A DNA stretch of 64,000 bases. Source: Rhodohalobacter sulfatireducens. Lineage in GTDB: Bacteria; Bacteroidota; Rhodothermia; Balneolales; Balneolaceae. Numbering within the stretch: the stretch's first letter is position 1; the number at the start of each line of letters is the position of its first letter. Below, piece after piece: positions 1 through 9,316 of this stretch. The notes beneath the pieces are model-generated. The model was given only the letters and a program-made list of their open reading frames with translations. It had not been told where the DNA came from and made no database searches. Where the stretch lies: the NCBI RefSeq assembly GCF_022012475.1, contig NZ_JAKLWS010000028.1, positions 1 to 64,000 of the forward strand, read 5' to 3'. The position numbers and the translations under genes were made by a program.

Positions 1-205
1 AGCCTGAGACAGTTCCCGGTTTGTTCAAGCAGGGGTTGAATTTTGAAAATTACGCCAAATCTGACCATACATTCGAAAAACAAAGATTCTTTCCACTTTA
101 AAAACGTTTTGGACAGCTATGATCGCATAACAAAAGAATGGATGCAGATTTTACACAGTCTAAAATTTTTGGGGCATGCCAGAAGAAAATCGTGTGAAAA
201 CTCTT

Positions 206-2485
206 TTACATCTCCCTCTCAATAGATTGCAAAATTTGTCTGATGCGGGTATTGTTGGGATTCAATTCCTGAAGACGCCTTGCCTGCTCAAGTGCTTTCT
301 CGTACTGTTCCTGTTGCATATAAAGCGTCAGCAGTCCGTATCGATAGTCCCCGTTTTCCGGCTCCAGTTCTATCGCCTCAAGATATGCAGACTCGGACTG
401 TTCAGGTCGATCAAGCGTTTGGTTGGCAATAGCAAGGTTATAAAAAATTCTGCTTTGATCAGGATTAAGTTCCGATGCGCTTTCAAAATATGGAATAGCT
501 TCTTCCAGCCGCTGCTCTTCAGCCAAAAGCAGTGCAAGGGAATAATGAGCTTGACCAAATTCCGGCTCCTGTTCAATCACTTCTCTTAAAAGTTGTTCAG
601 CTTCAGCGTTTTGCCCTTGCCCATTATAAAGGTAAGCCAGGTTTATGCGTGCCGGATTAAACTTATTGTCTCGTTTCAGAGCACCTTTATATGCCTCAAT
701 TGCCTTGTCTATCTCACCCTGTTGTTCATAAAATTGGCCCCGGTTCATCTCTCCCTGAGGAAAATATCTATTAACCTCCAGGTAGTCTTTATACTCCTGT
801 AAAGCATTTCGAAAATCAGCTTTGTATGCATTTCCAAAATCTTCTGCAGAATATGAGGTCAGGCTTTGCATGGCCGACATACGCACCGCTTTTAATGAAT
901 CGGTAAGATTTTTTCTGAGCACAAGTGTTCTCATCTCCGCAGGAAGATTCTGAACGGCTTTCGCTGCGCTATTTCTTATGAGAGGCGATTCAGATTCCAG
1001 TGACTCCCGAATCAGATCCGTAGTTCCCATATTTGGGAAATGGCCTGCATACCAGATCGCCGTAGCCCGAATGATCTCTGGCTGGGAGGAATCTGCAATT
1101 AAATCGCTAAGCTCCGTTCGAGCACGAATCTCATTGGAACCCGGGTTATCAGCTTGCAAAAAGATATCCGTAAAATGGGTTGAATCATCCAACCCATACC
1201 AATCCTCAATTGCGCTCGCGGCCCATTCAGCAGATTGATCGGTATGGCAGTCGTTACATGCATTGGGAGTTCCAAATTGTGCACTTTGATCGGGACGCGG
1301 AACGCGGAAACTGTGATCCCTACGGTAATCATTGCCCATATAGGTCCGCCCGGTCATGTGACAGTTAATGCATTGAGACGCCTCCGTATTCGCCTCATGA
1401 AAATGGTGGTCCGGTGTGTTGTATCTCGGCTCGTGGCAGGTCATACAGAGCGTGTTATTCGTGAGAGGCTGTTTTAACTGCAACGTATGAGGGTTGTGGC
1501 AGTCTGTGCATTGAACCCCTTCTGCAAACATTTTACTCTGAAGGAAAGAACCATACACATACACTTCACCTTGAATCTGTCCATCAGCAAAATAGTTGTC
1601 CGGATGGGGAAGCGTCGGATCGAAATGATCCAGGTAATCATCACCGTGTACATATTCATCCGTTAATTTCTGCCGAAGCGAATGACAAGGTGCACAGGTA
1701 TTTATTTCAGTCATCTGGGATGTAAATCGTCCGTTCAGGAGATCCCTCCGAATTCTCTCTTTGGAAGCTTCTTGTCCCTCGGGACTGCTCACAAAATCTA
1801 CGTGTTCCCCTCCGGGACCGTGGCAGGCTTCGCAACTCACATTAATTACGGACCATGTAGTATGAAAGGAATCTGCTTCGGCAATATAATTTTCCTGTAG
1901 ATTCGTTGAGTGGCAATCTGCACACATCGTGTTCCAGTTCATACTGGCACCGGTCCAGTGCAGCCAATCACCGGGTTCAGGCTCTTCATCGGGACGCAGC
2001 GAGAACCAACGATTTTCTTCCGTATCCCAGGCAATCTGCAACGCCTGCATCTTACCCTTTCCAAAATCAATCAGGTATTGCTGCAGTGGCTCCCAGCCAA
2101 ACGTATAGGAGATATCATATATCTGCATTTGTCCATCCAGGCCCGGGGCTTCTACTTTGTACTCCTCTCCTTCCCGAAAGAAACGATAGGTGTACTCACC
2201 ATCCTGGAACTCGCTGTTTTCAAAATCTGCTCTTACAGATTCCTCATCTGCCTCGGCAATCGCGTAATCGTGATGAGATCCCAACCAATCTTCCCACTCC
2301 TGGGCATGACAAGATTGACAAGTTTGCCCCCCAACAAACCGGTGATTTTGAGAGATGTCAGCATCCCCCCCTTCTTGCCCGGCGTTATTGTTTTGGGTGC
2401 AACTGTAAATGAGCCCAAAAATCACAAAGAGAGCGAAAATACCTAAAAGCTGAAGCGTTCTTGAGAAAAAAATCTTATGAAACAT
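206..2485 (-). CDS. Octaheme c-type cytochrome lipoprotein with C-terminal TPR repeats
   Basis: The 759-residue product starts with a hydrophobic segment and a lipobox with Cys at residue 29, so it is probably membrane-anchored outside the cytoplasm. Eight CxxCH heme-binding motifs lie near residues 56, 188, 218, 264, 326, 347, 372 and 410, in the style of the cytochrome c554/doubled-CXXCH families. A HEAT-like helical stretch follows (about 430-560) and then TPR repeats from about 575 to the end. No CxxCK active-site heme motif is visible, so a nitrite-reductase-type catalytic heme is not indicated. Electron transfer is the likely role, with TPRs for protein contact; the partner is unknown. 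It is the last gene of the run and is separated from its upstream neighbour by palindromic repeats. Confidence 0.88.
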   Translation of the reverse strand: MFHKIFFSRTLQLLGIFALFVIFGLIYSCTQNNNAGQEGGDADISQNHRFVGGQTCQSCHAQEWEDWLGSHHDYAIAEADEESVRADFENSEFQDGEYTYRFFREGEEYKVEAPGLDGQMQIYDISYTFGWEPLQQYLIDFGKGKMQALQIAWDTEENRWFSLRPDEEPEPGDWLHWTGASMNWNTMCADCHSTNLQENYIAEADSFHTTWSVINVSCEACHGPGGEHVDFVSSPEGQEASKERIRRDLLNGRFTSQMTEINTCAPCHSLRQKLTDEYVHGDDYLDHFDPTLPHPDNYFADGQIQGEVYVYGSFLQSKMFAEGVQCTDCHNPHTLQLKQPLTNNTLCMTCHEPRYNTPDHHFHEANTEASQCINCHMTGRTYMGNDYRRDHSFRVPRPDQSAQFGTPNACNDCHTDQSAEWAASAIEDWYGLDDSTHFTDIFLQADNPGSNEIRARTELSDLIADSSQPEIIRATAIWYAGHFPNMGTTDLIRESLESESPLIRNSAAKAVQNLPAEMRTLVLRKNLTDSLKAVRMSAMQSLTSYSAEDFGNAYKADFRNALQEYKDYLEVNRYFPQGEMNRGQFYEQQGEIDKAIEAYKGALKRDNKFNPARINLAYLYNGQGQNAEAEQLLREVIEQEPEFGQAHYSLALLLAEEQRLEEAIPYFESASELNPDQSRIFYNLAIANQTLDRPEQSESAYLEAIELEPENGDYRYGLLTLYMQQEQYEKALEQARRLQELNPNNTRIRQILQSIEREM

Positions 2486-2581
2486 TGGTTAAATCTATTC
2501 CTGGATAGTATACACAAACACGAAATGGTTCAAAAATTAAGTAGAAAAATTTGATAGAGTTTAGTTACAGTTAAAAATCTG

Positions 2582-2662
2582 GTACCGAAGCAGGGGCTTC
2601 GGTACGAGTAAATAATCACGGCTCAGGCGAGCCGTGTTACGTAGATCGGCTCGCCTGAGCCG
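2582..2662. repeat. Two adjacent perfect inverted repeats
   Basis: The first is a hairpin with 9-base arms at 2582-2590 and 2597-2605 and a 6-base loop. The second has perfect 16-base arms at 2619-2634 and 2647-2662 with a 12-base loop, and each arm is itself partly self-complementary (GGCTC/GAGCC). There is no T-run next to either, so they look more like REP-type intergenic palindromes than simple terminators, although they could stabilise or end the transcript of the upstream sulfatase gene. Confidence 0.8.
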
Positions 2663-2697
2663 ATTCATAATTTTTAATTCCACTTTTATACCCTCTG

Positions 2698-4572
2698 TTA
2701 CAAATCCAATTTCTCAACAAGTCTTTCCGAAGCTCTGAATACATAACCGGCAGCTGCGGCTTCATCATTTTCCATTTCATCCACAAATTGGAGAATAGTA
2801 TTCCTGATATCATCCGTAATCAAACTTTCATCAAGGGTTTCAATCAGGTTTACTGCCCTGAGTTTAACATGTCCGTCCGGGTTATCCAGTGTTTCTTCGA
2901 TCAGCTCTATTGCTTCAGAGCTTTCCCCTGCTGCTAAAAGAGCCTCGGCTACAGCTACCCGGACAGTTCCTGAGGGATCATCTCTCTTTTCCAGTAGTTC
3001 TGATGAATACTCAGAGGCAGATTCTCCGCTGATTGCTATTCCCATCGCTGCCCAAAACCGAACGGAAGATTCGGAATGGTCTAAACGGGTGACTAATTCT
3101 TCCATATTATTTTCAGGTTGAAATGAAGCTATCTCCGCAGTTTCAATGATCTGATTGATCGGAACATTGTCCTCGCGAACAGCATCATAGAGCGGACGTT
3201 CTCCCCGAAGATCATCCAAAACTCCTTCAGGAATAAAGCCAAGGTCATTAATTTGCCGAACCCATTCGGAGTTTGCTTCACGTAAACGGCGCAGATCTTC
3301 TTGATAGGCAGGATCTTCCGCCAGATTATTCACACTATACGGGTCTTCCGATATCAAATAGAGTTCCTCGGCGGGTTTCGGCTCAAAAAACTGGCTCTGA
3401 ATTTCATTCAGATTTCCAGCCTGGTACTCCTCCTCCCATACCTGCATGGTTGGTGCTCTCCATAAATAATTCAAATATTGAGCATATACTCGTTGCGGCA
3501 TATAATTTCTTACATACAGAAAATCCTGATCGCGAACCGCCCTTGACAGATCATATCTTTCATCCATACGGCCCCGGTACAAGTGGACGTATTCTCGCGG
3601 TTCTGTTTCATATTCGCCAAAAAACGGTTCCCCATCCATAAAATCCGGTGGCTGAATTCCGACCAAGCTCAGCAATGTTGCAGGAAAATCCACAAAAGAA
3701 ACCAGCCGTTCTGTTCGATTCTCTTCAGGTTTCAGATGTTCATATTTAGGTGGGAAATAAACAATCAGAGGAATTCTAAGTCCCCGCTGATTCATAAACC
3801 GTTTTGCGCCGGGCAAGGCTCCGCCGTGATCCCCATAATAAAAGATAATCGTATTTTCAGCTTCTCCCGATTGCTCCAATTCATCAAGGACCTGCCCGAC
3901 CTGTGCATCCATTCGGGTCATCTGATCGTAGTAGTGAGCCCAGTCTCGTCGAACCGTCTCGGTATCGGGGTGATAGGGCGGGACCGGTGCATCAACCGGA
4001 TCATGGATCAGGGTGTCAATCGGATCATGGAGCCTGCTTTCGTGAGTCGTTGTTAAATTTCGGATATGAAAAAACGGCTGGCCCTCAGCCCTGTCACTGT
4101 AATGTGCCTCCTGGCTTGATTCATCCCATACCTCCGGCTGATCGATCGTGTTATAATCTTTTTTCACATTGTTTGTGGTATGATATCCCAGATCCTGCAA
4201 ATAGGCTGGGTAAAACCGGATATTCTCCGGAATGGGATATACACTGCGCATATTCTCCGTTCCCATTCTGTTGGCGTAGGTACCCGTAATCAGTGTAAAT
4301 CGCGACGGTGCACATACCGGTGTAGTAGCGTATGCATTTTCATAGACGACTCCCGCATCAGCCAGACGATCCAGGTTGGGGGTATCAGCATAATCATCTC
4401 CGTAGGCCCCCATGAACGGACTGTTATCCTCACTAGTGATCCATAAAATGTTAGGCAGCTCTTCAGGTTCCGGTTCACCACAGCCGCTAAGCATACCTAC
4501 TAGTACAATGATAGCTCCAACTGCTAAAGTAAATTTACTTTCAAACATGCTTTTCATATTACTATAATCCAT
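2698..4572 (-). CDS. S1 sulfatase lipoprotein, heparan-N-sulfatase-like, with HEAT-like tail
   Basis: The 624-residue protein has a lipobox (LSGC, Cys31) and an alkaline-phosphatase-fold sulfatase domain from about residue 39. The metal site begins with a Glu-Asp pair (48-49) in an SEDN context instead of the usual Asp-Asp, as in N-sulfoglucosamine sulfohydrolase relatives. Cys87 in CAPSR is the residue expected to be converted to formylglycine. A THESRLH stretch and a GDHGG metal motif complete the site. Residues from about 485 form HEAT-like helical repeats. The architecture matches the sulfatase at 52732-54624, so the two are paralogs. The substrate cannot be read from sequence; sulfamate or sulfate-ester hydrolysis is inferred from the family. 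Confidence 0.9.
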   Translation of the reverse strand: MDYSNMKSMFESKFTLAVGAIIVLVGMLSGCGEPEPEELPNILWITSEDNSPFMGAYGDDYADTPNLDRLADAGVVYENAYATTPVCAPSRFTLITGTYANRMGTENMRSVYPIPENIRFYPAYLQDLGYHTTNNVKKDYNTIDQPEVWDESSQEAHYSDRAEGQPFFHIRNLTTTHESRLHDPIDTLIHDPVDAPVPPYHPDTETVRRDWAHYYDQMTRMDAQVGQVLDELEQSGEAENTIIFYYGDHGGALPGAKRFMNQRGLRIPLIVYFPPKYEHLKPEENRTERLVSFVDFPATLLSLVGIQPPDFMDGEPFFGEYETEPREYVHLYRGRMDERYDLSRAVRDQDFLYVRNYMPQRVYAQYLNYLWRAPTMQVWEEEYQAGNLNEIQSQFFEPKPAEELYLISEDPYSVNNLAEDPAYQEDLRRLREANSEWVRQINDLGFIPEGVLDDLRGERPLYDAVREDNVPINQIIETAEIASFQPENNMEELVTRLDHSESSVRFWAAMGIAISGESASEYSSELLEKRDDPSGTVRVAVAEALLAAGESSEAIELIEETLDNPDGHVKLRAVNLIETLDESLITDDIRNTILQFVDEMENDEAAAAGYVFRASERLVEKLDL

Positions 4573-4681
4573 TATTAAATGATTATTTACGATTTGAGGA
4601 TCGATTTTACAACCTTCAACAACGCCGGATCTGTCTACTCAAGTTGATATTTCTATAATACCGATTTCTTGCTACTATCCA

Positions 4682-6055
4682 TCAATCACTTTCTTTGTTA
4701 ATAATCTCCTGCATCATATTCAAAACATCAGGATGATCATCTGAAATATTATTCTGCTCTGCCCGGTCAATTTCGAGATTGAAAAGTTCAATATTGGCAT
4801 TGCTGTTTTCCTGGTTATTATACTGCACCGCTTTCCACTTTCCCTTTCGAACAGCTTTTCGAAATCCATCCCAAAAATCAAACTCCCAATACAAGTACTC
4901 ATGGTTTTCTTGATTTTCATTTTCACCGAGAAGTGTAGGTACCATTGAAATACCGTCAATATGATGGTCAAAGGAAGCTCCCGTCAATTCCGCTATCGTT
5001 GGATACATATCCCAAAATGCTGAAATATGATCACTTTCAGTGCCTGCAGGAATTAACCCGGGAGCCCAGGCGATCATTGGAACCCGAATTCCTCCTTCAT
5101 ACAGATCCCGTTTTATTCCTCTCAACGGACCATTGCTGTCAAAGAAATCCGGATCGACTCCACCCTCCTGATGGGGACCATTATCACTTGTAAAAAAGAC
5201 AACTGTATTCTGATCGAGCCCCAAGGACTTCAGCTTATTTAGAAGCCGGCCGATATCCTTATCCATTCGAGTAATCATTGCAGCCTTATTTTTCTCAATC
5301 TGTGGCCAGTCTTTATCTGAATAAGGTTCATCAGAGGGTACTTCCATTCCGTTCGGTTGCCGTTCATTATTTGCATGAGGAATCGTATATGGCAGGTACA
5401 AGAAAAAAGGAGTATCACGTTCTTGTCCGATAAAGTTCAATGCATGTTCCGTAAAACGGTCATGAACATATACCTCTTTCTTATTAGCATAACTCCCAAT
5501 TCCCCTGGCATATCCCTCTTGTACAATTACGACTTCATTGGGCAGTTCTACCCGGCCTTGATTACTCCAAATATAGTCCGGCCAGTAGTTATGCGCCCGA
5601 ATGTGGTTGAGAAATCCATAAAACTGATCAAACCCCTGGTTGGAAGGAACCCCCGGGCTTCCCGGATCACCTAACCCCCATTTACCGATCACAGCTGTCT
5701 CATAGCCTATTGATTTTAATAATTCAGCAATTGTGAAGTCGGAATCTGGTATCGGACCTTGACCATTTCCATTCATACTAGCATTACCCGGATGCTTACC
5801 GGTCAACAAGCTTACACGTGAAGGTGCACATACAGTGTTACCTGCATAATGCTGAGTAAACCGCATTCCCTCTTCCGCCATTTGATCCAGGTGTGGTGTT
5901 TTGATCTTCGCCTGTCCATAACTCCCCAGATCTCCATAACCTAAATCATCCGCTAGGATATACACAATATTTGGTGACCGATCTTGAGCACTTAACTGAG
6001 AAAATCCGCCGCTATGCACAAAAATGAGAAGAAGACAAGTAAAAATATTTTTCAT
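4682..6055 (-). CDS. Secreted S1 arylsulfatase
   Basis: The 457-residue protein has a signal peptide (about 1-23, probable cleavage after LSA). Sulfatase landmarks are Asp36-Asp37, Cys76 in CAPSR (formylglycine site), GKWGLG near 124, a PHAN histidine near 227 and the SDNGPH metal motif near 290. It ends in a typical short C-terminal domain with an ELFNLEIDRAEQNN-like stretch, so it is full length. It belongs to the arylsulfatase A-like group and should release sulfate from a carbohydrate ester in the periplasm or outside; the sugar is unknown. It lies 109 bases upstream of the HEAT-tailed sulfatase and 49 bases downstream of a putative glycosidase. Confidence 0.92.
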   Translation of the reverse strand: MKNIFTCLLLIFVHSGGFSQLSAQDRSPNIVYILADDLGYGDLGSYGQAKIKTPHLDQMAEEGMRFTQHYAGNTVCAPSRVSLLTGKHPGNASMNGNGQGPIPDSDFTIAELLKSIGYETAVIGKWGLGDPGSPGVPSNQGFDQFYGFLNHIRAHNYWPDYIWSNQGRVELPNEVVIVQEGYARGIGSYANKKEVYVHDRFTEHALNFIGQERDTPFFLYLPYTIPHANNERQPNGMEVPSDEPYSDKDWPQIEKNKAAMITRMDKDIGRLLNKLKSLGLDQNTVVFFTSDNGPHQEGGVDPDFFDSNGPLRGIKRDLYEGGIRVPMIAWAPGLIPAGTESDHISAFWDMYPTIAELTGASFDHHIDGISMVPTLLGENENQENHEYLYWEFDFWDGFRKAVRKGKWKAVQYNNQENSNANIELFNLEIDRAEQNNISDDHPDVLNMMQEIINKESD

Positions 6056-6104
6056 TGCTCAGTATTTATGCATCTGTTTATTAGAATTAAGATCAGTTGA
6101 TGTT

Positions 6105-7541
6105 TTACATCTTACTGATGACCGCCACCCAATGTCCATCACCGGGTGCCTTTAAATGAATGGAATTCCGGCTATTCAGGGACTGATTCTCTGTCCAGTT
6201 ACTTTTTGATATGTCAAGCCATCGAACCTGCCATGAACCATCTGCTTCCGGCATATCTACATTTACATCTCCACCGTTTGTAAAAAATACGGCATATTGA
6301 TTCCCTTGAATTCGGGTAAGATAGGCTTCATCCTCCCCACGGTTGGATATTTGTTTATGCCCCGAATCGGGTTCAGCACTGAAGATGTTAAATTCATCCA
6401 AAAACATTCGGGCACTTCGCAGTTGGGTTTTTGATAATTCTTGCAATCCCAGTCCCGACTCGGGTCGATGAAAACGGGCAGATGCAGCCCCCGCAAAAAT
6501 CAACCTCCAAAACTTCTCAACCGCATCGATATTATCCCCGCCATGACGTCCCCCGTCGGCTCCATAGATCTTCACGCTATTAATGGGACGTGGCTCGGAT
6601 TCAATATAATTTCTCACCCACAAGAAATTTTCCCAGTGGGTTTCATCGGTCTGATGGTTGTTTTGGGATACATCCAAAAAATCAAACCGATCAGGATGAT
6701 CTATTGTTCGGCGATGTTCCTCTGCAGTAAGATCCCAGTCATCCCACATTTGGGTTATATTGACTTTCCTTTTTTCTGTATCTGCCCTGTCGCGAATAAA
6801 TTCAGCCCAATAAATCGCCCATGCCTCTTCACCAGAAGTTTCATTATCGATGCAATACAACACATTCGGATACTCCATGGTATGATCCAGGAGCTTATTC
6901 ACAAATTTTTGCTGGTATTGCAACACTATTTGGTTATTCTGCTGATCCGGCGTAGTAAAAAAGAAAGGCTGTTCATTCGCTCCCGGGTGTTCAGGGTACT
7001 CAGGCTGGAAACCGGAATCTTCATAATTGTAATTGATGTTGTTGGCCGGATTATAGGGATGAGGAGGCCAATTCTCCCTTGAATAATCAAAACGGTCCCA
7101 GACTTCAATTTGTACGATGATATCCATCTCGGACGTCAGGCGAAGCATATTTTCAAAACGCTGCCAATACTCTTCATTCCATTGATCTAAATCATACATT
7201 ACGTTGGCCAATTTTTGAAATGGATATTCCTCAAATCCTCCGGAACGGCGATCGCTCATCGTGTTCCGAATGTAGTTACCACCTGCCTCCCTCAGTTCCT
7301 CCAGGTGTTCCCTTAGATTGGGCATTTGAAAAAGGTTATCGTCATCTGTACCGCCTAAAAGAATCACGGGCTCCCCATTGTACTGCCAGTAATATCCATT
7401 CTCCTGGTACGGTTGTATACGGTCATCATTCCCTTGTGCTGAAAGTGTGTCCCAGTTGAAACTGATGACTAAAAGAAATCCGAAAATCAGGTATGTTTTT
7501 GAAGATTTTGTCATTTCCTTTTCATGTAAAGACTCAATCAT
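6105..7541 (-). CDS. Putative secreted clan GH-A glycoside hydrolase
   Basis: The 478-residue protein has a signal peptide (hydrophobic 16-35, LSAQ). An alternative ATG nine codons in (7514) gives a more usual short N-region, and neither start has a well-spaced ribosome site. The fold looks like a (beta/alpha)8 barrel: a YxxNGEPV opening and an Asn-Glu pair at 233-234 in a YCIDNE context, which fits the acid/base residue of clan GH-A. The last 80 residues resemble the small beta domain (putative collagen-binding type) found in related enzymes of the DUF4038/apiosidase-like group. The nucleophile and substrate cannot be assigned. It is one of only two glycosidase-like genes here, placed between sulfatases. 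Confidence 0.65.
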   Translation of the reverse strand: MIESLHEKEMTKSSKTYLIFGFLLVISFNWDTLSAQGNDDRIQPYQENGYYWQYNGEPVILLGGTDDDNLFQMPNLREHLEELREAGGNYIRNTMSDRRSGGFEEYPFQKLANVMYDLDQWNEEYWQRFENMLRLTSEMDIIVQIEVWDRFDYSRENWPPHPYNPANNINYNYEDSGFQPEYPEHPGANEQPFFFTTPDQQNNQIVLQYQQKFVNKLLDHTMEYPNVLYCIDNETSGEEAWAIYWAEFIRDRADTEKRKVNITQMWDDWDLTAEEHRRTIDHPDRFDFLDVSQNNHQTDETHWENFLWVRNYIESEPRPINSVKIYGADGGRHGGDNIDAVEKFWRLIFAGAASARFHRPESGLGLQELSKTQLRSARMFLDEFNIFSAEPDSGHKQISNRGEDEAYLTRIQGNQYAVFFTNGGDVNVDMPEADGSWQVRWLDISKSNWTENQSLNSRNSIHLKAPGDGHWVAVISKM

Positions 7542-7713
7542 TTGATTTCATTCATTTTACTAGAATTCAAGATAAGAATTCGTTGCTGGGTGTCCCCACT
7601 TTGAAGGGGGATTTTAAAAGCATTCTCCTTATATCGTACTCACATTATTTAGCAAATTGGTTAACCTTTTACTCTAAGCAACATGAATGTTTGCCTGAGA
7701 ATCGAATCTGGAA

Positions 7714-9315
7714 TCAATCCTGTCTTTCATCGGGCTCAGCCCAAACCGGAACCGGAAATTCCCGCATGGGTCCCCGGAGGCGCGGATAACTCTCCCAAAC
7801 ATCCGGGTTACCTGTTAGATGGGGATCTCCTGTCTCTTCAAGCATTTCTGTAAGGCGATATCGAAGTCTTTCGGTAACCTCACTGTAATCGGGATTCAGG
7901 GCTAAATTAATGACACAACCAGGATCGTTTTCAATATCGTAAAGTTCTTCGGCCGGCCGCTTACCCACTGCCAAATAGAGATATCTATTGAAATATGGAT
8001 CCTCGGCCCGGCTTGTCAAAACTTCCAAAGTGGGCGCAGCATCAATATCATGATAACCGCTGTGCATGGGAGATAATGTGCCATTCTCAATACGCCGGGG
8101 AGTTCCCGCGGGCCATCTTTCCGGTGCAAAATTTCGAATGTATAAATATTGATCGGTTCGAATAGCCCGCTGTGGATACCCCAAATTGTTCCACCGGGAG
8201 CTTGAGTGCCTCTCTCGTCCTGATAAAATGGCATCACGAGAAGTATTCATACTTCCCTCCTTCTCAGATCTGAGTATTTCCAACAGGCTTGTCCCTGTCA
8301 TTTCATATCGCCCCTTATGCTCAACACCGGTCGCATCCAAAATTGTGGGCATGACGTCAACCAGGCTTACCAAGTCAGAAACAACTCTTCCACCCGGCAC
8401 TTGCTCTCCCCACCGAATTGCCAGGGGTACATGAATGCCATCCTCATATAGATTTGCCTTAGCCCTGGGAAAGGCCATCCCGTTGTCTGATGTAACCATG
8501 ATTAAGGTATTTTCTAATTCACCGATCTCCTCCAAAAAAGCAATGGCTTCTCCCAAGTGCTCATCAAACCACTCAATTTCCACCGCATAATCCAAAAAAT
8601 CACTTCGCACCTCGGGTGTATCCGGCAGATAATCAGGTACTGAAACATGTTCAAGCTTTTTTCCCGATCTCACACCGATCCCTTTTTCGAACTGACGATG
8701 AGGCTCGGACGTACCCAACCAAAAATAGAATGGTTCACCTGCCGACCTTTGTTCCAAAAAACTTTGAAAGTTCACTGCGTAATCCGTTTCGTTGATCCAC
8801 CGGTAAGGAGGATTCAAGGTTTCACCCTGAAAAGCAGGGCCGGCCGGATTTCTCTCCCAACCACTAGCTTCCCAGTCACCCGGTCCCCACCCCTTTCCGG
8901 TGTACCCAACATGGTATCCTGCCTCTTGGAGCAGATCAGGAAGCAATGTAAACTTATTGGGAAAGTAACTGGCATGTGTACCCGCTTCCTCGAGCTGCCA
9001 TGGATATCTGCCCGTTAGGATTGCTGCACGGGAGGGACTGCAGCCCGGTGACGCCGAAAACGCATTTGTAAACAAAACTCCTTCATCAGCGATGCGATCA
9101 AATGCAGGGGTATCGATAAATTCACTTCCATAAGCTGAAGCATGCGGATAGGATTGATCATCACTGATCACAAACAAAATGTTGGGCCGTGAATCCCGGG
9201 CATCTACACCAACACCTGTTAATATTATAAATCCGGCGAAAAATAATTTTATCAAACAGGACTTAAAATTAAATACTTCGAAACAATGTGTGATATTTCT
9301 GATTCGGCATCCCAT
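7714..9315 (-). CDS. Secreted S1 sulfatase
   Basis: The 533-residue protein has an N-terminal hydrophobic segment (about 20-38). The active site shows Asp52-Asp53 in an SDDQSYPHASAYG context, which marks a distinct S1 subgroup, and Cys92 in CSPSR. A TSDNGMAFPRAKANLYEDG stretch gives the second metal motif. The C-terminal region has an EELYDIENDPG-like element. The start codon is one base after the stop of the upstream sulfatase, so the two are probably translationally coupled. Substrate unknown; full length for the family. Confidence 0.9.
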   Translation of the reverse strand: MGCRIRNITHCFEVFNFKSCLIKLFFAGFIILTGVGVDARDSRPNILFVISDDQSYPHASAYGSEFIDTPAFDRIADEGVLFTNAFSASPGCSPSRAAILTGRYPWQLEEAGTHASYFPNKFTLLPDLLQEAGYHVGYTGKGWGPGDWEASGWERNPAGPAFQGETLNPPYRWINETDYAVNFQSFLEQRSAGEPFYFWLGTSEPHRQFEKGIGVRSGKKLEHVSVPDYLPDTPEVRSDFLDYAVEIEWFDEHLGEAIAFLEEIGELENTLIMVTSDNGMAFPRAKANLYEDGIHVPLAIRWGEQVPGGRVVSDLVSLVDVMPTILDATGVEHKGRYEMTGTSLLEILRSEKEGSMNTSRDAILSGRERHSSSRWNNLGYPQRAIRTDQYLYIRNFAPERWPAGTPRRIENGTLSPMHSGYHDIDAAPTLEVLTSRAEDPYFNRYLYLAVGKRPAEELYDIENDPGCVINLALNPDYSEVTERLRYRLTEMLEETGDPHLTGNPDVWESYPRLRGPMREFPVPVWAEPDERQD

Positions 9316-9316
9316 T

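Noticed and set aside
43-225. A 60-codon plus-strand frame at the left edge
   Set aside because: No domain and no support; the 205 bases left of the octaheme gene stop hold nothing I recognise.
978-2446. Several plus-strand open frames of up to 178 codons inside the octaheme gene region
   Set aside because: They lie opposite a gene with strong heme and TPR motifs, lack domains, and are typical antisense shadows.
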